Source of the DNA: Clostridia bacterium
Lineage (GTDB): Bacteria > Bacillota > Clostridia > RGIG7378
Reading direction: 5' to 3'
DNA length: 41,300 nucleotides
Assembly (NCBI GenBank): GCA_017501105.1
Contig: JAFVXO010000105.1
Coordinates: 1 to 41,300, forward strand
Numbering within the stretch: the stretch's first letter is position 1; each line of letters begins with the position of its first letter. This document shows, piece after piece, positions 18,375-27,103 of the stretch. The position numbers and the translations under genes were made by a program. The notes under the pieces are model-generated. The model was not told where the DNA came from. It saw only the letters and a program-made list of their open reading frames with translations, and ran no database searches.

Positions 18375-19756
18375 ATAAATTAAAGCGCTTTTGTAGTACG
18401 ACATTGGTGTATTTTGCAGGAATTGTGCTTCCCAAGGTAGTAGTCTTCTTTTTATTGCCGCTATATACCAGTCGAATTAATCCAGACCAATATGGCATAT
18501 ATGATTTAGTCCTTGCGTTTATTAATTTGTTAGCCCCCATATTATTCCTACAGATATGGGATGGTATGTTTCGTGTGAGTTTCGAATACACGGAAGAAAA
18601 GGACAAGTATAAGGTTATTGCGAATTCGTTTGCAGTGTGCCTGTTTGGAACGATAATTTATACATTGATATATTTCGTAGTACAAGGAGTATTCCATATT
18701 GAATATTCCCTGTACATCTTTGCGTATGGACTTGTTTTCTCGTTTCAATATTTGTATGGCTTCATTTGCAGAGTGTTCCTGGATAATAGGCTTTATGTTG
18801 TTTCGGGACTGATAAACACAGTCATTACAGTAATTCTGAACGTGGTGCTGATAGTTGTCTTTAATTGGGATGTCAGGTCTTTGTATTTTGCTCCCATTGT
18901 TGGAATGGTTGTCCAGATATTGATTATTGAAATCAGATATGGAGTATTTGCAAATTGCAAAATCGACTATATTGAGAAGGATATAATCAAGAGAATGATT
19001 AAATTCTCCGTTCCATTATGCCTGGCATCAGTTTCGTTTTGGCTGCTTTCCGGATATACCAAATCGCTGATTACAGGAGTTCTTGGTGCAACGGAAAATG
19101 GTTTGTTTGCTGTTGCCAATCGTTTCGCGTCAGCTATTACAATTATGGTTGCAATGTTCCAATATGCGTGGAATGAGCTGGCATATATTATATCCAACGA
19201 TTCCGATAGATCTGATACATATAACATCTGCATCGATTTGCTCTTGAAATTTGTAATACTTGGTAGTGCAGGTATATGTATTTTGGTAAAAGTTGTTTTC
19301 CCGTTTTTTATTCATGAACAGTATGGGGATGCATTGTATGTTGTTCCGGCAACAATCATTGGCAGCGGAATGAATATAATGGCGAATTTTGTAGGGACAT
19401 TATTTCTTACAGAGAAGAAGACCAATGGAATTATGTATAGTACCTTGATTGCCGCAGCGGTTAATGTTGTGGTGGGTTATTTGTCGGTGAGGATTTTCGG
19501 CCTGCATGGAGTTACAATTGCGCTGTGTCTGTCCTTTGTGGTTTTAATGTTAATCAGATTGATTCAATCTAATAAGCTATTTAATATTAGTTACAATGTT
19601 AAGAGCATTATTGTTATTTCGCTTGTTTTGGTAGCATCAATTATAGAGTTTTATTGTGTTAAAAATTTGTTGGTAGATATACTGTCTATCGTGGCCATTG
19701 GAGTAGTATTTACATTATCGATAAAAAAGTACCTTGTTATGATTATAAAAAGGTAG
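18371..19756 (+). CDS. Wzx-like polysaccharide flippase (MATE/MOP superfamily)
   Basis: Membrane protein of 461 residues with about 12-14 predicted helices. The N-terminal stretch (VYFAGIVLPKVVVFFLLPLY, then a Tyr-Gly-Ile-Tyr-Asp segment) and the start of the second half (IKFSVPLCLASVSFWLLSG) are characteristic of Wzx/RfbX-type exporters. It moves the undecaprenyl-linked repeat unit across the membrane to the Wzy-like polymerase. The gene overlaps the GT2 gene by 4 bases. It is AT-rich like its two upstream neighbours, consistent with a variable serotype core. Confidence 0.87.
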   Translation: MNKLKRFCSTTLVYFAGIVLPKVVVFFLLPLYTSRINPDQYGIYDLVLAFINLLAPILFLQIWDGMFRVSFEYTEEKDKYKVIANSFAVCLFGTIIYTLIYFVVQGVFHIEYSLYIFAYGLVFSFQYLYGFICRVFLDNRLYVVSGLINTVITVILNVVLIVVFNWDVRSLYFAPIVGMVVQILIIEIRYGVFANCKIDYIEKDIIKRMIKFSVPLCLASVSFWLLSGYTKSLITGVLGATENGLFAVANRFASAITIMVAMFQYAWNELAYIISNDSDRSDTYNICIDLLLKFVILGSAGICILVKVVFPFFIHEQYGDALYVVPATIIGSGMNIMANFVGTLFLTEKKTNGIMYSTLIAAAVNVVVGYLSVRIFGLHGVTIALCLSFVVLMLIRLIQSNKLFNISYNVKSIIVISLVLVASIIEFYCVKNLLVDILSIVAIGVVFTLSIKKYLVMIIKR

Positions 19757-19771
19757 ATTGTAAGAGGATAT

Positions 19772-20986
19772 ATGGACAAAACACTTTTACAAATGTTGGC
19801 ATTGTTACGCAGCAGTCTTTGGGGAACAGAACGTTATCCTTTAGAAGTGTATGCAGATATAAATTGGGAAGATTTGTACAAAGAGCTTAAGGACCAGACG
19901 GTTAATCGTCTGGTTGCAGATATATTGTGTTCGTTAAATACGCCTGTTAGCAACCAATGTCTCCAGGACACCACTCGAGGCATGATGGGATGGCACAAAA
20001 TAATGAAAGAGCAACAGAATCTCTATGAGCTCTTGTCTTCTAACAACATTCCATTTGTGGTTCTGAAAGGTGCTGTTGCCTGTATTAATTATCCTAAGCC
20101 CTATTACAGAAGCATGGGTGATATTGATATCATAGTTGATCCTGCTGATTTTAAACACACATCAGAAGTACTGGAAAATAATGGTTATGAGTTATGCTTA
20201 TCCGGAAGTCGGCACATATCTTTTTCTCATAATGGAATTGAAATAGAAGTTCACAGGTATTATTCCCTCAAAACTGATAAGGCACAATTCGAACTGCTGG
20301 AGGGCTTAATCCAAAAGGGGATACCCACAGCAACAGAAGCACACATAGAGGGATATAAGTTTCCCATGCTGTCCACATGTGAAAATGGTTTAGTGTTTTT
20401 GGAGCATATAGATCATCACCTACAGGACGGTATTGGCCTTAGACATATAGTGGACTGGATGATGTACGTAGACCGCCATGTCACAGATACTATGTGGAAA
20501 AATATGTTAGGACCATACACGGAAAGGCTGGGTCTCAAAACCATGGCTGTTGTAGTTACCCGTATGTGCCAGATGTATCTGGGATTAAGTGAAGATATCG
20601 AATGGTGCAAAGATGCGGACCCCGAGCTGTGTACAGACCTGATGAATGTAATTTTAGCGAGAGGAAACTTTGGTCGCAAAGCCAAAGATGCTAATGCGAT
20701 TTCTCATGTGCTACATTCCACGTCAAATGTTTTTGGCACCTTTAGAATGTTGCAGTACAGAGGAACAGTTAATTGGAAACTATTAGAAACCCACTCATAT
20801 TTAAAGCCATTTGCGTGGCTGTATCAAATATGCAGATATATACACAAGGGATTTAAGGTTAAAAACCCTATCAGGAGTCTGATAAAGAAAGCTAAGAGCA
20901 CCTCCGAGGAAAGAAGGATTTTTGACAAGTTGGGCGCTACCAAAAAAAGTGATGGAATAGAAACTCCTGATGGGAAACAGTATTAA
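19772..20986 (+). CDS. nucleotidyltransferase-fold protein (NTP_transf_5-like)
   Basis: Soluble protein of 404 residues. Residues about 92-120 hold VVLKGAVACINYPKPYYR and MGDIDIIVDP, with the paired aspartates of the pol-beta/nucleotidyltransferase fold, and a third acidic residue is supplied by GIEIEVHRYY. These match the uncharacterised NTP_transf_5 group often found in polysaccharide and peptide-modification loci. It is the last gene of the main capsule transcript, 15 bases after the flippase gene. Its substrate is unknown; it might modify a sugar, a peptide or a lipid carrier. Being intact and co-located, it likely acts on the same polymer. Confidence 0.8.
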   Translation: MDKTLLQMLALLRSSLWGTERYPLEVYADINWEDLYKELKDQTVNRLVADILCSLNTPVSNQCLQDTTRGMMGWHKIMKEQQNLYELLSSNNIPFVVLKGAVACINYPKPYYRSMGDIDIIVDPADFKHTSEVLENNGYELCLSGSRHISFSHNGIEIEVHRYYSLKTDKAQFELLEGLIQKGIPTATEAHIEGYKFPMLSTCENGLVFLEHIDHHLQDGIGLRHIVDWMMYVDRHVTDTMWKNMLGPYTERLGLKTMAVVVTRMCQMYLGLSEDIEWCKDADPELCTDLMNVILARGNFGRKAKDANAISHVLHSTSNVFGTFRMLQYRGTVNWKLLETHSYLKPFAWLYQICRYIHKGFKVKNPIRSLIKKAKSTSEERRIFDKLGATKKSDGIETPDGKQY

Positions 20987-21082
20987 ACTACAAATTCATT
21001 TATGTCCATAAAGATCTGAGGAGCTCGCTCCGAAAGTTAAGGAGCTTGAGAGGAAACAAGACTATTATTTGTTGTAAGTTGC

Positions 21083-21111
21083 TTTAGTGGACACCGGTAG
21101 TGTATTATAAT
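21083..21111 (+). promoter_or_regulatory. candidate promoter of the cpsC-cpsD-cpsB module
   Basis: A perfect -10 box TATAAT (21106-21111) lies 17 bases after a weak -35 (TTTAGT, 21083-21088) and 49 bases before the cpsC-like ATG. The surrounding gap, 20987-21160, otherwise has only a short GGAGC/GCTCC hairpin (21020-21031) and no gene. Confidence 0.55.
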
Positions 21112-21160
21112 ATGAGAATGCGGATAGTTATATTATTGATTGTTATGAGGCTTTGTTTAT

Positions 21161-21892
21161 ATGTCATATAATTTAGATGAATTTTCTATCAAGAAGGCTG
21201 ATACAGATAGTTCTGCAGGGATTTCTCTTGTGGATATTTTTAAGGTGCTTAAGCAAAAGGTTATCTGGATTGCTCTTGTTACGTTGATTGCCACAATCGG
21301 TTCTTTTTTAATCACAAAGTTCTTTGTTACTCCTAAGTATACATCTTCTGTCATGGTTTATGTATATAACGAGAAGGAGGGCGGATATACATCTTCTGAC
21401 CTTTCGCTTTCCAAGAGTTTGGTAAATACGTATGTAGTTATGATTGAGAGCGATACGCTGCTTACACAAGTGATTAATTCCCTTGACTTGGACATGTCAT
21501 GTAATCAACTCCGTAAGATGATTAGTGCTTCTGCAGTTAATAATACTGAGGTGTTCAAGATTAATGTTGAGCACGCAGACCCTGGGCTTGCAAAGGATAT
21601 TGCAGGCTCTATTTCACAGTTGGCCCCCTCGTTCCTGGAGGAGAAGGCTCATGCCGGCAGCGTGGAAATCATAGACTATGCCCAGATTCCTACGCAACCT
21701 ACATCACCTAGTCTTGCACGCAATATGATAATAGGATTTATACTTGGGCTTATTGTTTCAGTAGCTATAATTGTTGGTAGTGCCATTTTCGATACCAAGA
21801 TCTATGATGAGAACGACCTGATTTCTAAATTTGAGGTGCCTGTATTAGGTAGTGTGCCCAATATAGTCGTAGAGGTTAAGAAGGAGGTATAG
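21161..21892 (+). CDS. CpsC/YwqC-like polysaccharide co-polymerase (Wzz family, kinase activator)
   Basis: Membrane protein of 243 residues with two helices: the first at about residues 38-56 and the second at about 185-205, flanking an extracellular alpha/beta domain. The proline-rich stretch before the second helix (IPTQPTSPSLARN) is the Wzz/CpsC hallmark. The short cytoplasmic C-terminus is the part that activates the partner kinase in this family. It controls chain length and export of the polymer and is the adaptor for the tyrosine kinase encoded 1 base downstream. Only a weak Shine-Dalgarno (GAGG, 21147-21150) precedes ATG 21161. Confidence 0.9.
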   Translation: MSYNLDEFSIKKADTDSSAGISLVDIFKVLKQKVIWIALVTLIATIGSFLITKFFVTPKYTSSVMVYVYNEKEGGYTSSDLSLSKSLVNTYVVMIESDTLLTQVINSLDLDMSCNQLRKMISASAVNNTEVFKINVEHADPGLAKDIAGSISQLAPSFLEEKAHAGSVEIIDYAQIPTQPTSPSLARNMIIGFILGLIVSVAIIVGSAIFDTKIYDENDLISKFEVPVLGSVPNIVVEVKKEV

Positions 21893-21893
21893 T

Positions 21894-22679
21894 ATGAGAT
21901 TGACTGCTGATATAAAGTCGAAAATCAAGAGCGGGCATAGCGTCAGTTCCCGGTTCGTTAAGGATTCTTGCACTAAGTTGTTGGGCGATACAACTCCTTT
22001 TGCAGTGCAAGAGGCCTATAAGGTCATCCGTACCAGACTATCCTTTACGTCTAAGGGAGAGAAGTGCCCTATTTACGTTATAACCAGCTCTAGCCCGGGA
22101 GAGGGCAAGACTCTTACCTCACTTAACATTGCTATTTCTTTTTCGGAAATTGGGAAAAAAGTTTTGCTTATCGACGGAGATATGCGTAACCCCACATGTC
22201 ACAAATTTCTGGATACTCGCAGGGAAAATGGACTTTCTGAACTTTTGGCGGGTATTTCAGAGACAGTTAATGTTAGAAAAACCAAGTATGACAACTTGTT
22301 CTTTATGGCTGCAGGAAGCATCCCACCAAACCCTGCTGAACTTCTGGCTTCCAGTAAAATGAATGACCTTATTCATTTTCTTAAGGAACACTTTGATTAT
22401 ATATTGATGGATACTCCTCCGATTGGGATTGTTACAGATGCATCTCTTCTTTCTGATGCTGCTACAGGTTTTATTATTGTAGCAAAAAGTAATGCATCCA
22501 GAGTTCCAGAGGTTCAGGCTGCAGTAGGTGCGATTCGGGCCGTCGGTGGGAGAATTTGTGGCTTTGTTCTTAACGGAATTGGTGGCAAGGGTTCTGAGTA
22601 CTATAAGTCCGGTAATTCATATGGCTATTCTTATTACTATGGTAAAGACGCAGAACTTATTATTAGCAAGGATAAGTAA
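21894..22679 (+). CDS. CpsD/YwqD-like bacterial tyrosine kinase
   Basis: Cytoplasmic BY-kinase, 261 residues. The Walker A is SSSPGEGKTLTSLN, Walker A' is VLLIDGDMRNP, and Walker B is ILMDTPPIG. The C-terminus has a tyrosine cluster (YYKSGNSYGYSYYYGKD), the autophosphorylation site of such kinases. A strong AGGAGG inside the end of cpsC precedes ATG 21894. In Gram-positive capsule systems the kinase is separate from its membrane activator, as here, and its phosphorylation cycle modulates polymerisation and wall attachment. The stop overlaps the next start (TAATG), coupling it to its phosphatase. Confidence 0.93.
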   Translation: MRLTADIKSKIKSGHSVSSRFVKDSCTKLLGDTTPFAVQEAYKVIRTRLSFTSKGEKCPIYVITSSSPGEGKTLTSLNIAISFSEIGKKVLLIDGDMRNPTCHKFLDTRRENGLSELLAGISETVNVRKTKYDNLFFMAAGSIPPNPAELLASSKMNDLIHFLKEHFDYILMDTPPIGIVTDASLLSDAATGFIIVAKSNASRVPEVQAAVGAIRAVGGRICGFVLNGIGGKGSEYYKSGNSYGYSYYYGKDAELIISKDK

Positions 22680-23353
22680 TGCTTATTGATTTCCATAGTC
22701 ATATTTTACCAAGAGCAGATCATGGTAGTGATAGTTTAGCTACTTCTCTTAAACAGTTAGAATTAGCAAAAGCGGCAAGAGTAGGCACGGTTGTGGCTAC
22801 CCCTCACTTTTATCCACATAAAATGACACTGGAGTCTTTTTTGGACAGGCGTAATAAGTGTCATTCAAAATTGGCAGAGGCATATGACGGCCCTGTAAAT
22901 ATTAGGGTTGGAGCCGAGGTGATGGTTTGCAGAGGCCTTGAGCGTATGGAGGGACTTGAACAGCTTTGTGTTGATTCTACTAATGTGCTTCTTCTGGAGA
23001 TGCCGTCCGGCAAGTGGAGCAACAGCTTAATTGATACAGTTATAGAGCTAGACGACGATCCGCGATTTAATGTGGTATTGGCTCATATAGACAGGTACGA
23101 TATTTCCTGGGTTAAGCCTTTGATTGACTATGGTATTAATTGCCAGATCAATGCGGTGGCCATGGTCAAGCTGTTTTCCCGTAAAAAATATCTCAACTTA
23201 ATTGACCGGGGATCAGTTGTAGCCTTGGGAAGTGATATTCACGGTACAGAAGTTGGGTATAAGCATTATACTGCGGCTGTAAGATATATGGGAGACAGGA
23301 CTGCTGTGGTAATGAATAGAACAGCAAGACTAATAGGGGGCAGTTATAGGTAA
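22679..23353 (+). CDS. CpsB/YwqE-like PHP-domain tyrosine phosphatase
   Basis: Metal-dependent phosphatase of 224 residues that reverses phosphorylation of the CpsD-type kinase. The N-terminal metal ligands are in IDFHSHILPRADHGSDS (H6, H8 and the following Asp/His). Further ligands are in VATPHFYPH, VGAEVMV, LAHIDRYD and LGSDIHG near the C-terminus. This motif order is that of the PHP/CpsB family. Overlap with the kinase gene (TAATG) and position at the end of the cpsC-cpsD-cpsB set support the role. Nothing anomalous is visible apart from a slightly shorter length than some homologues (about 240-255). Confidence 0.92.
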   Translation: MLIDFHSHILPRADHGSDSLATSLKQLELAKAARVGTVVATPHFYPHKMTLESFLDRRNKCHSKLAEAYDGPVNIRVGAEVMVCRGLERMEGLEQLCVDSTNVLLLEMPSGKWSNSLIDTVIELDDDPRFNVVLAHIDRYDISWVKPLIDYGINCQINAVAMVKLFSRKKYLNLIDRGSVVALGSDIHGTEVGYKHYTAAVRYMGDRTAVVMNRTARLIGGSYR

Positions 23354-23424
23354 AAGCAAACACGAGCCTAAGAAAAGGGAAAGCAAGTGCTGTTTGCAAG
23401 GCAGATTTTTCCGATTTTTCGGGG

Positions 23425-23453
23425 TTGTGTTTTCATGTTGATAGTGATAATAT
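23425..23453 (+). promoter_or_regulatory. possible promoter for the dockerin-protein operon
   Basis: TTGTGT (23425-23430) and TAATAT (23448-23453) are spaced by 17 bases in the gap between the capsule module and the surface locus. The boxes are imperfect and several overlapping TA-rich -10 choices exist, so this is tentative. Confidence 0.3.
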
Positions 23454-23506
23454 ATAAACCCATTTGACTATAGGTTTTTGTGGCTTTTGGTCGACAATGC
23501 TTCACC

Positions 23507-23512
23507 GGAGGA
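23507..23512 (+). promoter_or_regulatory. ribosome binding site fixing the start of the dockerin protein
   Basis: GGAGGA lies 4 bases before ATG 23517 and decides for this start. The longer frame from ATG 23478 would add 13 polar residues in front of a good signal peptide and would place this site inside the gene. Confidence 0.75.
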
Positions 23513-23516
23513 CTAT

Positions 23517-24476
23517 ATGAGCCATGTTGTGAGTAAAATCAGATATTTCGTTTTTGGATTAGCGGCCATACTTGTAATGGTAGTAGGCCTTGTTTTTGTG
23601 CATGCAACAGCTGCCACATACATATATGACGTTACCAATGCTATCACGGGAGAACAGCTTTATAGAGGCAACGATATTCAGGAGGCTTTTGATGCTGCGG
23701 AGCGTGGAAGCATTATCTCTATTGGCAGAAATGTAACTATCAAGACAAATGTTATTATAGATGCAGAGGTTATGATTTCAAATTATAGCCTTATTCGTTT
23801 TGCAGATGATGGCAAGTTCTTGTTGACAGGAGATGGTGCACTATATGTAGATACCAGACTTCCTGTTAAGAGGATTGGTGCTCTATATTCTTACAGCTCA
23901 ATAGACTATACGGATACAGAGGGCCCCGGTGGAGGCTCGGGATATCTTTATTTCCTGGTTACACAGCCCCCATCTCTGGAGGGGAACGTTCCCCAGATTA
24001 GTGCAGGGGAAGGACTGTTTGGATCCCATATCGACGACACAGCCGGCGTTATCTACTTAGATGCGTCTGTTGATGGTATCTCCATACACGATTTAACCGG
24101 GTTGATTTCCATGGAGGCATCCAACGCGGATGATGTTACATTTACGGTTAATGGTTCAGTATATGTCAATGGCAAGGATTGTGTTAAAAATGGATCCACT
24201 ATTATTGCCAGCGCAAACAATAGAGATACTAAGACGACTGCAACCAGGACATATAACATCGTACTGGTAGGAGATGTTAACGGCAATGGTCGTATTGATG
24301 CGGCAGATGCCAGTTTAATTGTGCGTGCTTCCGACGGCAAGGTTTCCTTGTCTGATCTGGCTATTGCTGCAGCAGACGCGGATAGAGATGGATCAGTATC
24401 AGCAGCTGATGCGGATGTTATATGTAAAAAATATGTAAGGGTGGGCAGCTATAAAAGCCCGTTAGGCGGACAATGA
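23517..24476 (+). CDS. secreted protein with C-terminal type I dockerin-like pair of Ca-binding repeats
   Basis: 319 residues. An N-terminal signal peptide or anchor (basic start, hydrophobic 10-27, ATAA cleavage-like site) is followed by a beta-rich region of unknown fold (about 35-250) that includes Gly-rich turns. Residues 253-310 hold two F-hand calcium loops: DVNGNGRIDAAD (253-264) and DADRDGSVSAAD (287-298), each with Asp/Asn at the calcium positions, as in type I dockerins. Dockerins dock to cohesins and so link proteins into surface complexes. The following gene, translationally coupled (ATGA overlap), encodes an anchored protein with a possibly cohesin-like domain. What the middle region does is unknown. 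Confidence 0.82.
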   Translation: MSHVVSKIRYFVFGLAAILVMVVGLVFVHATAATYIYDVTNAITGEQLYRGNDIQEAFDAAERGSIISIGRNVTIKTNVIIDAEVMISNYSLIRFADDGKFLLTGDGALYVDTRLPVKRIGALYSYSSIDYTDTEGPGGGSGYLYFLVTQPPSLEGNVPQISAGEGLFGSHIDDTAGVIYLDASVDGISIHDLTGLISMEASNADDVTFTVNGSVYVNGKDCVKNGSTIIASANNRDTKTTATRTYNIVLVGDVNGNGRIDAADASLIVRASDGKVSLSDLAIAAADADRDGSVSAADADVICKKYVRVGSYKSPLGGQ

Positions 24477-25627
24477 GAGATGTGACTAAGCACAATTTCA
24501 TATCCATCATGGGAAAGAGCATAATCACTTTTGTGGTTGTTGCCTTGATGATGTCGTTGTCTATTACTGCCTCTGCAGCTGTAATAGTTGTGGATCCGGG
24601 AGAGTCCGTCAGCATTATTTTGGAATACACCAATGCCTGTGCTGTGGACGGATATGTATATTTCTCGGAGGAGTCGATAGTCAGTGATGTTCAGTATAGT
24701 GTCGCTGGCAGTAATATGAGGGGTTTAGTTGAGAATGGCCGCATTTTCCTATACTCAGATAATCCAGAGGGCGTTTCCGGCCAGGTTATTATTACAGTTA
24801 CGGTATATTCTGCTGCGGAGAGAGGTAGTAGTTGTAATGTAAACGTAAAGTATGCTGTTACAGATCCAGACAAAGACACCCCTGGCGAGTACAAGACATT
24901 AACTACTACAATTACGGTCCGTACAGAGAATGTCCCCACAGCAACACCTGCTCCAACAGCTACTCCTGCACCAACGGCAACTCCTACCCCCAAGGCCGAC
25001 ATATCCAAACTGCAGGAGCAGATCAAGATAGCGGAGTCGCTTACGTACTATGATTACACAAAGGACACATGGTCTAATGTGCAATCTGCACTTACAGTAG
25101 CAAAGCAGATGTTGTTATCGGACAGCCAATCTAATGTTGACTCTGCTACCAACAAGCTCAGGGAGGCCTTGGCGCAACTTCTGCCAATGGACTACACAGC
25201 ATTGGAGGAAGCTCTGAGCAGTGCTCAGCAGCTGAACAACATAGAGGAGTTAGCAGCTTATTGGCAAAGATTTGTACAGGCGCTGACAAATGCTCGTAGC
25301 CAGAGGACCAGCGGAGATCAAGAGGCCGTTAATGCGGCAACACAAGAATTGTTGGCCGCAAAGGATGCTCTGATTGCTGCTTTAGAGGACATGGAACAGA
25401 TTATTGAGGTAGAAAAGGAAGTGCCTGTTGAGGTGCTGCCCAGCTATGCGTACTGTAATGAAACCAAGCATTCAGTGTTCACAATAGTCATGATTATCAG
25501 TCTTGTACTTAATTTGATTTTGATAGGATTGATTGTTTTCTATTTCATAAAAAAACATCTTCACCAGAGAGATAATACACCTTTAGTTGATTATAACATT
25601 GACGAAGATATGGAAATCTCTGAATAA
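24473..25627 (+). CDS. membrane-anchored surface protein: possible cohesin-like domain, PT linker, FIVAR-like repeats, C-terminal TM
   Basis: 384 residues. Signal peptide (hydrophobic about 15-34, cleavage near ASA-AV at 36). Residues 38-150 form a beta-sandwich whose start (VVDPGESVSIILEY) and DNPEGVSGQVIITVTV resemble cohesin domains. Residues 155-173 are a Thr-Ala-Thr-Pro-type repeat linker. Residues about 176-305 are two helical repeats of FIVAR type. Residues 335-359 are a membrane helix with a short acidic tail. The protein thus presents a beta domain away from the membrane. Together with the upstream dockerin protein it could form an anchored docking pair; the cohesin assignment is tentative, and a generic bacterial Ig-like domain is the alternative. 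Confidence 0.75.
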   Translation: MRDVTKHNFISIMGKSIITFVVVALMMSLSITASAAVIVVDPGESVSIILEYTNACAVDGYVYFSEESIVSDVQYSVAGSNMRGLVENGRIFLYSDNPEGVSGQVIITVTVYSAAERGSSCNVNVKYAVTDPDKDTPGEYKTLTTTITVRTENVPTATPAPTATPAPTATPTPKADISKLQEQIKIAESLTYYDYTKDTWSNVQSALTVAKQMLLSDSQSNVDSATNKLREALAQLLPMDYTALEEALSSAQQLNNIEELAAYWQRFVQALTNARSQRTSGDQEAVNAATQELLAAKDALIAALEDMEQIIEVEKEVPVEVLPSYAYCNETKHSVFTIVMIISLVLNLILIGLIVFYFIKKHLHQRDNTPLVDYNIDEDMEISE

Positions 25628-25645
25628 GATAGCGAGGAAACACTA

Positions 25646-27103
25646 GTGGATCAACAGTGGAAGAGAGTTGAATATGAGACCTGGGATGCAGCCTTTAAGG
25701 GACTGGTTCCTTTGGTTCGTCAACAGTCTGTGCGTGTTGCTGCCTATGCACGAGAATTGTATGTGCATGCCTATAGTTTGTCCTTTGCCCGCAAGTTTGA
25801 GGGACAAGAACGTATCCATGGTAGGTACGCAGATGTGGCTTACAAGTGTGGTATGTACCATCAGCTAGGCAAGGCTTTGGTTCCACCGGAGTACCAGCTG
25901 TGGCAGGAGGACGTTAAGGAAGAGGAGGAGCAACTCTACAAAAAATATACCAGTGATGGACGCATTTTAGTTTCCACGCTGCAGGTTAGAGGGGCCAAGT
26001 CACGCTTTTGGAAAAAGGAAGCTTTTGAAGAGCAGCCAACAGAAAATATTCCTTGGCTTATGATTCGCGAGAGCTGTCAGCAGCACATGGAACGATGGGA
26101 TGGCAGCGGCTATCCTGATGGACGAAAGGCGGAGGAGATTAGCCCAATTGCTCAAATTGTCGGCTTGGCCAGAGAGCTGGATGTCCTGGCATCAGGTACC
26201 GTATCAGAGACTCCTTTTGATGAGGCTTTTGCCATGCTTTGCAGCCAGGAGGGTACTCTCTGGAATCCCGAACTTATTCAGGTGCTAAAGGCAGCAGAGG
26301 CAAGTTGCCGCGAGGTATACAACAAATATATCCATTACACCTTGACCTTGCCAAAGACCATTACACTGGTGGAGAGGTCTGCGGATCGCTCCATGGGGTT
26401 GTCTTACAGGGCAATACAGGATTCGATGGATGGTCATATTTGGGGCTACGAGGCGACACCTTGGTTCTCCGGCATAGCAAATAGACCTGGAGAGATAGAA
26501 AGGCTTGATGATGTGGCATCTATGCTAAAGTCCACAGACATAGCAAATGATGTAGCCAATTACTTTATGTACGAGGCTGCAGATACCATTTTGAGAATGG
26601 GTAATTGCAGGCTGGATACAAATAAGGTATTGCTTAAAGTTCCTAATGAGTTGTATACTCAAGGTAGTAAGCTTAAGGAATTCAACCAGTTATTTGAGGA
26701 TCAACCTATCGAAAAGGATAATCTCCTGCTTTTGATACCGGAGCAGCTTGTCAAGAACGCCAACAAGGGAGTGAGGGAGGTCATAGCACGATATGTGCGC
26801 AATGGCATAGTTTTGGTTATGGACCAGTTCCACCCAGAGGCGTGGGAGCCGGAGGAGCTTAAGGAGACGGCCATTTCGTATCTGCGTTTATCCCCTGATG
26901 TTGCAATGGATGCTGATACAGCAGAATCCATCGAGATTCTTAAGACATGGGGCTTTACTATTTTGGCCACCGGTGTTGACTCCCAGGAAATGAGGGATTG
27001 GATGTTCCACAATGGCGTTGCGGGGCTGTCTGGACCTATAACAGGTAACATCATTACGGAGGATGAACTCATCAGAGACGGTATTATGAGGCAACAGCAA
27101 TGA
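25646..27103 (+). CDS. degenerate HD-GYP plus EAL-like protein (probable inactive c-di-GMP-related sensor)
   Basis: 485 residues, soluble. The N-terminal half matches HD-GYP: HQLGK (72-76) replaces the usual His-Asp-Ile-Gly-Lys, so the metal-binding Asp is Gln73. HMERWDGSGYPDG (147-159) keeps the GYP signature. The C-terminal half resembles EAL: GYEATPWF (267-274) for the Glu-Ala-Leu motif, MDQF (392-395) for the Asp-Asp-Phe motif, and ATGVDSQE near the end. Several catalytic residues of both halves are lost, so it is probably a c-di-GMP-binding or scaffold protein rather than an enzyme. GTG 25646 is the start, after GAGGAAA. Its location in a surface locus suggests control of assembly. Both family calls are from motif reading. 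Confidence 0.72.
   Translation: MDQQWKRVEYETWDAAFKGLVPLVRQQSVRVAAYARELYVHAYSLSFARKFEGQERIHGRYADVAYKCGMYHQLGKALVPPEYQLWQEDVKEEEEQLYKKYTSDGRILVSTLQVRGAKSRFWKKEAFEEQPTENIPWLMIRESCQQHMERWDGSGYPDGRKAEEISPIAQIVGLARELDVLASGTVSETPFDEAFAMLCSQEGTLWNPELIQVLKAAEASCREVYNKYIHYTLTLPKTITLVERSADRSMGLSYRAIQDSMDGHIWGYEATPWFSGIANRPGEIERLDDVASMLKSTDIANDVANYFMYEAADTILRMGNCRLDTNKVLLKVPNELYTQGSKLKEFNQLFEDQPIEKDNLLLLIPEQLVKNANKGVREVIARYVRNGIVLVMDQFHPEAWEPEELKETAISYLRLSPDVAMDADTAESIEILKTWGFTILATGVDSQEMRDWMFHNGVAGLSGPITGNIITEDELIRDGIMRQQQ

Noticed and set aside
23356-23397. GCAAACA/TGTTTGC pair as terminator after the PHP phosphatase gene
   Set aside because: The 28-base loop is long, the stem is only 7 bp, and the T-rich tract does not follow directly.
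23478-23516. Longer N-terminus for the dockerin protein from ATG 23478
   Set aside because: The GGAGGA site at 23507-23512 and the signal peptide begin fit ATG 23517.
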